Assembly (NCBI RefSeq): GCF_013283645.1
Contig: NZ_JABEKV010000001.1
Span: 632,699 to 696,698 of the forward strand
DNA length: 64,000 nt
From: Sinorhizobium psoraleae
Lineage (GTDB): Bacteria > Pseudomonadota > Alphaproteobacteria > Rhizobiales > Rhizobiaceae
Direction: 5' to 3'
Positions within the stretch are counted from its first letter, which is position 1. Each line of letters starts with the position of its first letter. A program made the translations under genes and the position numbers. The notes beneath the pieces are model-generated. The model was given only the letters and a program-made list of their open reading frames with translations. It was not told the origin of the DNA and ran no database searches. Shown here piece by piece: positions 59,461 to 64,000 of this stretch.

Positions 59461-60590
59461 GCCTCCCGCACGCCCACGGCGGCAGTTGGGGACCTCCGTC
59501 ATTCCGTAAGCGATTAGGGATATGCTCTGGAGGATCTATTCAGCAACAGTCGTCGGACCTTTAACCCTTCGAAGTAGGACTTAAGTCCGTGGATCGAAGT
59601 TGCCCACGCTCCTAAACTGCCTGTGTTTTTCAGCGACGATGAAGCTGTTTTTTGCGGATTTGCCGACTTGCCGGCCTGTGCAGATAGCATGGGCCGGCTT
59701 TGTTGAATGGGTCGCCGTTGCGGCGTGTAGTGACGCCGGTGAACTCCCAGCAGGAATCGTCAGTCACCCCAATTCTCTTTCCCGTCCCTAGCCAGTGCAG
59801 CGTCCAAAGGTCTTCGGAAAGGCGGCCGACAAGGGCGTTACGCAAAAAGGCCTCTCGATTTCTCGAAAGGCCTTTCAAATCAGAAACTTGGATGGTGGGC
59901 GTGACAAGGATCTTCAGCAAAGGCATCTCATTCGTGAGATTGAAGGGGCTAGCCAGAAGCCAACTGCCTCAGCCGGGTTCCTCGTGATTTCACGGCCTGA
60001 CCGATGTTCGGTCCCAATCTCTGATTGTAAACAATGCTGCCTGCCGAATGGCAGCCAGAGGCCCTCGAAATGCGTGGCGCGGCAAATAAACTGGCTCGCA
60101 TCGGGCTCGTGTCCGTCCCATGTCCTTTGATTGTGATCAATGCCAGCCGCATGTTTTTGCGTATCATCCTATTTGAATAATCAAGACAATCAGTCGTGAC
60201 CTGCTTGCTTGGGAGTTGAGCGTTTTCGCCGGCAATTGGATTCTCGCCGGGCCTTTAAAGAGGGAGCGCAGAGATCTAACAATCGTTGCGTCCGGCTGCG
60301 GTCAACCAATTGCAAGCCGTTCACCGCACCGGGGCAGACGGACACCCTTTTCAATGTGATGATCGTCTTTGTCCTGCATCGTCTCGAACATGATCTCCGA
60401 CCGAGCACCGAGGCGATCGTGCAGTTCATCGACCGCTTCGATCCGAACGACGAGTGTGGTCGCCGATTAGAGGAGGATGCGGGGCGGATTCGCCCTCCTG
60501 GGTTAACGCGCATCGATGCGCTGCAAGCGGTGTAGCAACAGTTTCATGGGCGCATTCTGCGGCGTGCGCCTGAGACCGGAGGACGATCCG
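59461..60590. other. Gene-poor region, about 1.1 kb, no well supported gene
   Basis: Only short open frames occur. One on the minus strand (59630-59926, 98 codons) contains DDSCWEFTGV, faintly like the CWxWTG motif of phage-type HNH proteins; I give it low weight. Another on plus (60209-60535) has no recognisable motif. Bases 59845-59875 form a hairpin with AAAGGCCT/AGGCCTTT arms. Composition is more AT-rich than the flanks. The region may be eroded foreign DNA. Confidence 0.5.
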
Positions 60591-61736
60591 ATGCGCGATT
60601 TCCAGGGTAGACGCTCCATTGTGCCGCCATCCTCGGCCAATGCTGCAAGGGCTGCTCTGAGTGAGCTTCGGCGAACCCCTCTCCTTGTGCTTATCCTCTT
60701 CGTCCCCGCCGTCATTCTCCTAGAGCAAGTATCGCCCGAGGCGCACACCTTGCTGTTCCTCCTATCGGTCGCAGCGATCGTGCCGCTCGCGGCACTGCTG
60801 AGCCGCGCGACCGAGGCCGTCGCCGCGAAATTGGGCGATACCCTCGGCGCCTTGCTCAACGCCACGCTCGGCAATCTGACCGAACTCGTGATTTCGCTCG
60901 CGGCCCTGCATGCAGGCCAGTATCTATTGGTCAAGGCGTCGATTGCGGGCGCGATCGTCACCAATGCGCTGTTCATGCTGGGCGGCGCGTTTTTCGTCGG
61001 CGGTCTCAAGCATCACCTGCAGGAGTTCAACAGGGTTAGCGCACGCTTTCAGGCTAGCCTGTTGTTCCTTGCCACGATCGCGATTCTGGTCCCCTCCCTT
61101 ATCAGCGAAGTGGACCGCGTCCCCGCCGGCACCTTCTCCCAGCAACTGAGCTTGAGCCTCTCTCTGCTCCTCATCGCCGTCTATGGACTTGGCATGCTGT
61201 TTTCCCTGAAAACGCACCGGGAGCTTTTCACCAGCGGCGGCCACGTCGACGAGGATGAGAAACCGTGGCCGCTTGCGGTCGGGATCGTTGTGCTGGTTGG
61301 CGTCACGCTTTTCGTCGCGATGGTCAGTGAGATCTTCGTCGGCTCAGTACAGGTCGCTGCTCAACGTCTCGGGATGACGCCTGCCTTCGTCGGGTTCATC
61401 GTCGTAGCCTTGGTGGGCGGAGCTGCGGAAATGACAACCGCTTTCTCGGCGGCGCGCGCCAATCGCCTCGACCTCAGCGTCGGCATTGCATTGGGCAGCG
61501 CCGCACAGATCGCGCTTTTCGTCGCCCCGGTCCTGGTGCTCGTCAGCTACTTTGTTGGTCCGGAGCCGATGTCCCTGCAGTTCTGGCCCGGGGCGGTCGC
61601 AATGATGCTGATTGCAACGATGGCCGCAACGCTCTTGTCCAACGGTGGGCGCGCAGCTTGGTATGCCGGCGTCATGGCGCTGGCGGTCTATGCCATTTTC
61701 GGACTCACGCTGTTTCTCTTGCCGCCATCGGCGTGA
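60591..61736 (+). CDS. Calcium/cation:proton antiporter (CaCA/Cax family)
   Basis: The 381-residue inner-membrane protein has about eleven helices arranged as two inverted halves. Each carries the family alpha repeat: GALLNATLGNLTELVISLAA in the first half and VALVGGAAEMTTAFSAARAN in the second, both with the ion-binding Glu. An acidic loop (HVDEDEKPWP) separates the halves. It most likely exports calcium in exchange for protons. ATG 60591 follows CCGGAGGACGATCC; the longer frame from 60516 adds non-membrane residues not typical of the family. Confidence 0.92.
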   Translation: MRDFQGRRSIVPPSSANAARAALSELRRTPLLVLILFVPAVILLEQVSPEAHTLLFLLSVAAIVPLAALLSRATEAVAAKLGDTLGALLNATLGNLTELVISLAALHAGQYLLVKASIAGAIVTNALFMLGGAFFVGGLKHHLQEFNRVSARFQASLLFLATIAILVPSLISEVDRVPAGTFSQQLSLSLSLLLIAVYGLGMLFSLKTHRELFTSGGHVDEDEKPWPLAVGIVVLVGVTLFVAMVSEIFVGSVQVAAQRLGMTPAFVGFIVVALVGGAAEMTTAFSAARANRLDLSVGIALGSAAQIALFVAPVLVLVSYFVGPEPMSLQFWPGAVAMMLIATMAATLLSNGGRAAWYAGVMALAVYAIFGLTLFLLPPSA

Positions 61737-61755
61737 GTTCGCAGGCATCCGCCAC

Positions 61756-62217
61756 TCACGGTCTTGGCCCCAATCCTGCCTGGCTGTCTCCGTGAAAATG
61801 TAGACGCTGGATCACGGCCATCATCAGTGCCGTAGCCCATCCAAAAATGATCCAGCCATTGACGGCCTCGAAAGTTGCAACCTGGCGCCAGTCTTTGCCG
61901 AGAACGATGTCGCCATAGCCGACCGTCGTGAAGGTGACGGTCGAGAAGTAGAGCGCGTCATCAAAGTTAGGCAGCGCTTGCGCAAGATAATAGAAGGTTG
62001 CCCAGAGCACGACATCAAGCGCAATCGGAGTGATCAGGTAGATTATCCAGACGACGGTCACCAGCGTCGGGTAGCGAAGCAGGAAGTCTCGGCGTTCTCT
62101 TTCCAACCTTCGAAAAACACCAAGTCCGGCGGACATGAAAGATGCTTGAACGGCGACTGTTGCCGCAATGAGACCACACGCTATGGCCAGCCGAAATAGC
62201 ACCCACGCCTCCACCAT
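61756..62217 (-). CDS. Small potassium-channel-like membrane protein
   Basis: The 153-residue protein has about four hydrophobic segments. A pore helix and selectivity filter lie near residue 100 (ALYFSTVTFTTVGYGDIVLG, filter TVGYGD), followed by a last helix (VNGWIIFGWATALMMAVIQR). This is a two-pore-helix ion channel domain (Ion_trans_2) with no cytoplasmic RCK domain, so gating is unclear. It is convergent with the antiporter gene, 19 bases apart. Confidence 0.87.
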   Translation of the reverse strand: MVEAWVLFRLAIACGLIAATVAVQASFMSAGLGVFRRLERERRDFLLRYPTLVTVVWIIYLITPIALDVVLWATFYYLAQALPNFDDALYFSTVTFTTVGYGDIVLGKDWRQVATFEAVNGWIIFGWATALMMAVIQRLHFHGDSQAGLGPRP

Positions 62218-62472
62218 GGCGGATCGACCAGAACGCGCTATTGCCGCCGCCAGCAGTGTAGCAAAGACTGCCTGATCGGTGAACAGTGTCGCCAGAGCGC
62301 TAAGTTGCGCCCGGCCCGTTCTGGCAGCCGCCGGACGGGTTACCGCCTGAGGAAGGGAGTTTTTGTACCGGCTCCGCAGATTGCACTGAGAAATGAAAGA
62401 ATTTGCGTGGTCTTGCCTTGTGGCAAGGCTCTGTTAGGCTTCGCCATTGCTTCAAACGCGAAAGATACAACC

Positions 62473-64000
62473 TTGTCGCATGTTTCGGAAGCTGAGGGGA
62501 GACGTTTCCAGCTCATCCTGATCAAGCCCTCGCACTATGATGACGATGGCTACGTGATCCGCTGGTGGCGCGCGATGATCCCCTCGAACTCACTCGCCGC
62601 GCTCTATGGCATTGCCGCTGACTGTGCTGAGCGCAAGGTGCTCGGCCCGGATGTTTCCATCGATATTACGGTGATCGACGAGACGAATACGCGGATAGAT
62701 TTCCCGGCGCTTCTGCGCATGTTTAGCCGACACGACAATTTTGGCTTGGTGGCTCTTGTCGGGGTCCAATCCAACCAGTTTCCACGCGCCCTCGATATTG
62801 CGCGGCCGTTCCGCGCGGCTGGCATCCCCGTTGCCTTGGGCGGCTTTCATGTGTCAGGCTGTCTTGCCATGCTGGACAGCAAGGCCGTAGAACTCGACGC
62901 GTGCCGGGAGATGGGCATTTCCATGTTTGCGGGCGAGGCCGAGGGCCGTCTTGACGCGGTGCTGCGGGATGCGGCGACCGGCAGACTAGCGCCGATCTAC
63001 AACTTCATCAACGACCTGCCCGGCCTTGACGGCACGCCGGTCCCGTTCCTGCCGAAGGAAAACGTCGCTCACACGTTCGGCCTTAGCACGAGCTTTGATG
63101 CCGGGCGCGGCTGTCCCTATCAATGTTCCTTCTGCACGATCATCAACGTGCAGGGGCGCAAGTCGCGCTTCCGTTCGGCCGACGACATCGAGAAGCTGGT
63201 GCGGATGAACTGGGCGCAGGGCGTCCACAAATTCTTCATCACCGACGACAATTTCGCCCGCAATAAGGAATGGGAGGCGATCTTCGACCGGCTGATCGAA
63301 CTACGAGAGAAAGACGGTATCCCACTCGGCTTGATGATCCAGGTCGATACGCTCTGCCACAAGATCCCGAACTTCATTGAGAAGGCAAAGCGCGCCGGCG
63401 TTACCCGCGTTTTCATCGGCCTCGAGAACGTCAATCCGGACAATCTCGCCGCAGCAAAGAAGCACCAGAACAAGATCACCGAATACCGCAAGATGCTGCT
63501 TGCCTGGAAGGCGCAGGGCATCATGACGCTCGCGGGCTATATCTCGGCTTTCCGGCGGATACGCCCGAGACCATCCGGCGCGACATCGCCATCATCCAAC
63601 ACGAACTGCCGGTCGACATCGTCGAGTTCTTCGTCCTCACGCCGCTGCCGGGCTCGGAGGACCATCAGAAGCTGTGGAAGAGCGGCGTCGAGATGGCGGC
63701 CGACCTCAACGTCTATGATGTCGAGCATGTGTGCACGGCGCATCCGGGGATGAGCCGTGAGGCGTGGGAGAACATCTACCGCGAGGCATGGCAGCTCTAC
63801 TATTCGCCCGAGCACATGAAGACGCTGCTGCGCCGCGCGGCCGCGACGGGCGTGCCGCTTGGAAGCCTCATCAAGCTGCTCGTTTCCTTTGCGACGATGG
63901 TGCCGCTCGAAAACGTCCATCCGCTGCAGAGCGGTCTTCTGCGCCTGAAGCGGCCGTCGGAGCGGCGGCCGGGCATGAAGCGGGTACATCCGCTGATCTT
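62473..64000 (+). pseudogene. B12-binding-domain radical SAM protein, frameshifted and cut by window end
   Basis: The first part reads FQLILIKPSHYDDDGYVIRW, a cobalamin-binding-like region (LGGFHVSGCLAMLDSKAVEL), then the radical SAM cluster motif GRGCPYQCSFCTIINVQG (CxxxCxxC) and IGLENVNPDNLAAAKKHQNK. At about 63543 one C is missing: TAT-ATC-TCG should be TAT-ATC-CTC-GGC. The protein continues in the next frame as GFPADTPETIRRDIAIIQHE and VDIVEFFVLTPLPGSEDHQK to the window end. The start is uncertain; TTG 62473 is a guess, as no good ATG is in frame. A frame from 62305 exists but looks non-coding at first. The indel may be a sequencing error. Confidence 0.78.

Overview
The window is a high-GC alphaproteobacterial chromosome segment. 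Gene content and order point to Sinorhizobium/Ensifer or a close relative in the Rhizobiaceae. The evidence is a complete glgP-glgB-glgC-glgA-pgm-glgX operon, a soxBDAG sarcosine oxidase operon, the three-subunit transhydrogenase pntAA-pntAB-pntB, a short aa3-type cytochrome oxidase subunit IV, CtrA-type TTAA-N7-TTAA boxes, and palindromic intergenic repeats of the kind scattered through Sinorhizobium genomes. I see no rRNA, tRNA, CRISPR array, transposase or prophage; almost everything reads as ordinary chromosome.

Layout. 1-5.4 kb: a His-rich CobW/COG0523 GTPase (cut by the window edge), a creatininase-family hydrolase divergent from a MarR regulator, a LacI regulator with a 2-hydroxyacid dehydrogenase, and a class-I amidotransferase-like gamma-glutamyl hydrolase. 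5.8-9.2 kb: a membrane GGDEF/EAL protein broken by one frameshift, then a FeeM-like N-acyltransferase gene whose upstream region carries three CtrA-type boxes. 9.5-13 kb: cytochrome oxidase subunit IV and the pnt operon. 13-19.3 kb: two SDR genes (one doubly frameshifted), a LysR regulator, a class III cyclase, a DUF992 exported protein, a TPR lipoprotein and rpsU. 19.6-26 kb: soxBDAG and a zinc alcohol dehydrogenase. 26-39 kb, all minus strand: DUF2332, a MaoC-like hydratase and the glycogen operon. 39-47.2 kb, minus strand: an orphan Tad-like von Willebrand protein, then two transglutaminase-like proteins flanking a circularly permuted ATP-grasp/alpha-E fusion. 47.3-53 kb: small oxidoreductase and stress-type genes with LysR and MarR regulators. 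53-59.3 kb: ilvD, a large zinc-ribbon/cyclase/ATPase/TPR protein and a peroxiredoxin-like protein. 59.3-60.6 kb: repeat-bearing, gene-poor DNA. 60.6-64 kb: a calcium/cation antiporter, a small potassium-channel-like protein and a B12-binding radical SAM gene with a frameshift, running off the window.

How the parts work together. The glg genes form a tightly spaced unit for making and mobilising glycogen, with pgm linking glucose-1-phosphate and glucose-6-phosphate. The sox genes demethylate sarcosine to glycine and feed one-carbon units to tetrahydrofolate. The pnt operon couples the proton gradient to NADPH. The most interesting items are the CtrA-type box cluster before the acyltransferase gene, the transglutaminase/ATP-grasp/alpha-E cluster (a conserved but functionally unclear peptide-modification system), and the zinc-ribbon cyclase. 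Four single-base frameshifts in three otherwise well-conserved genes suggest residual sequencing indels as much as real gene decay.
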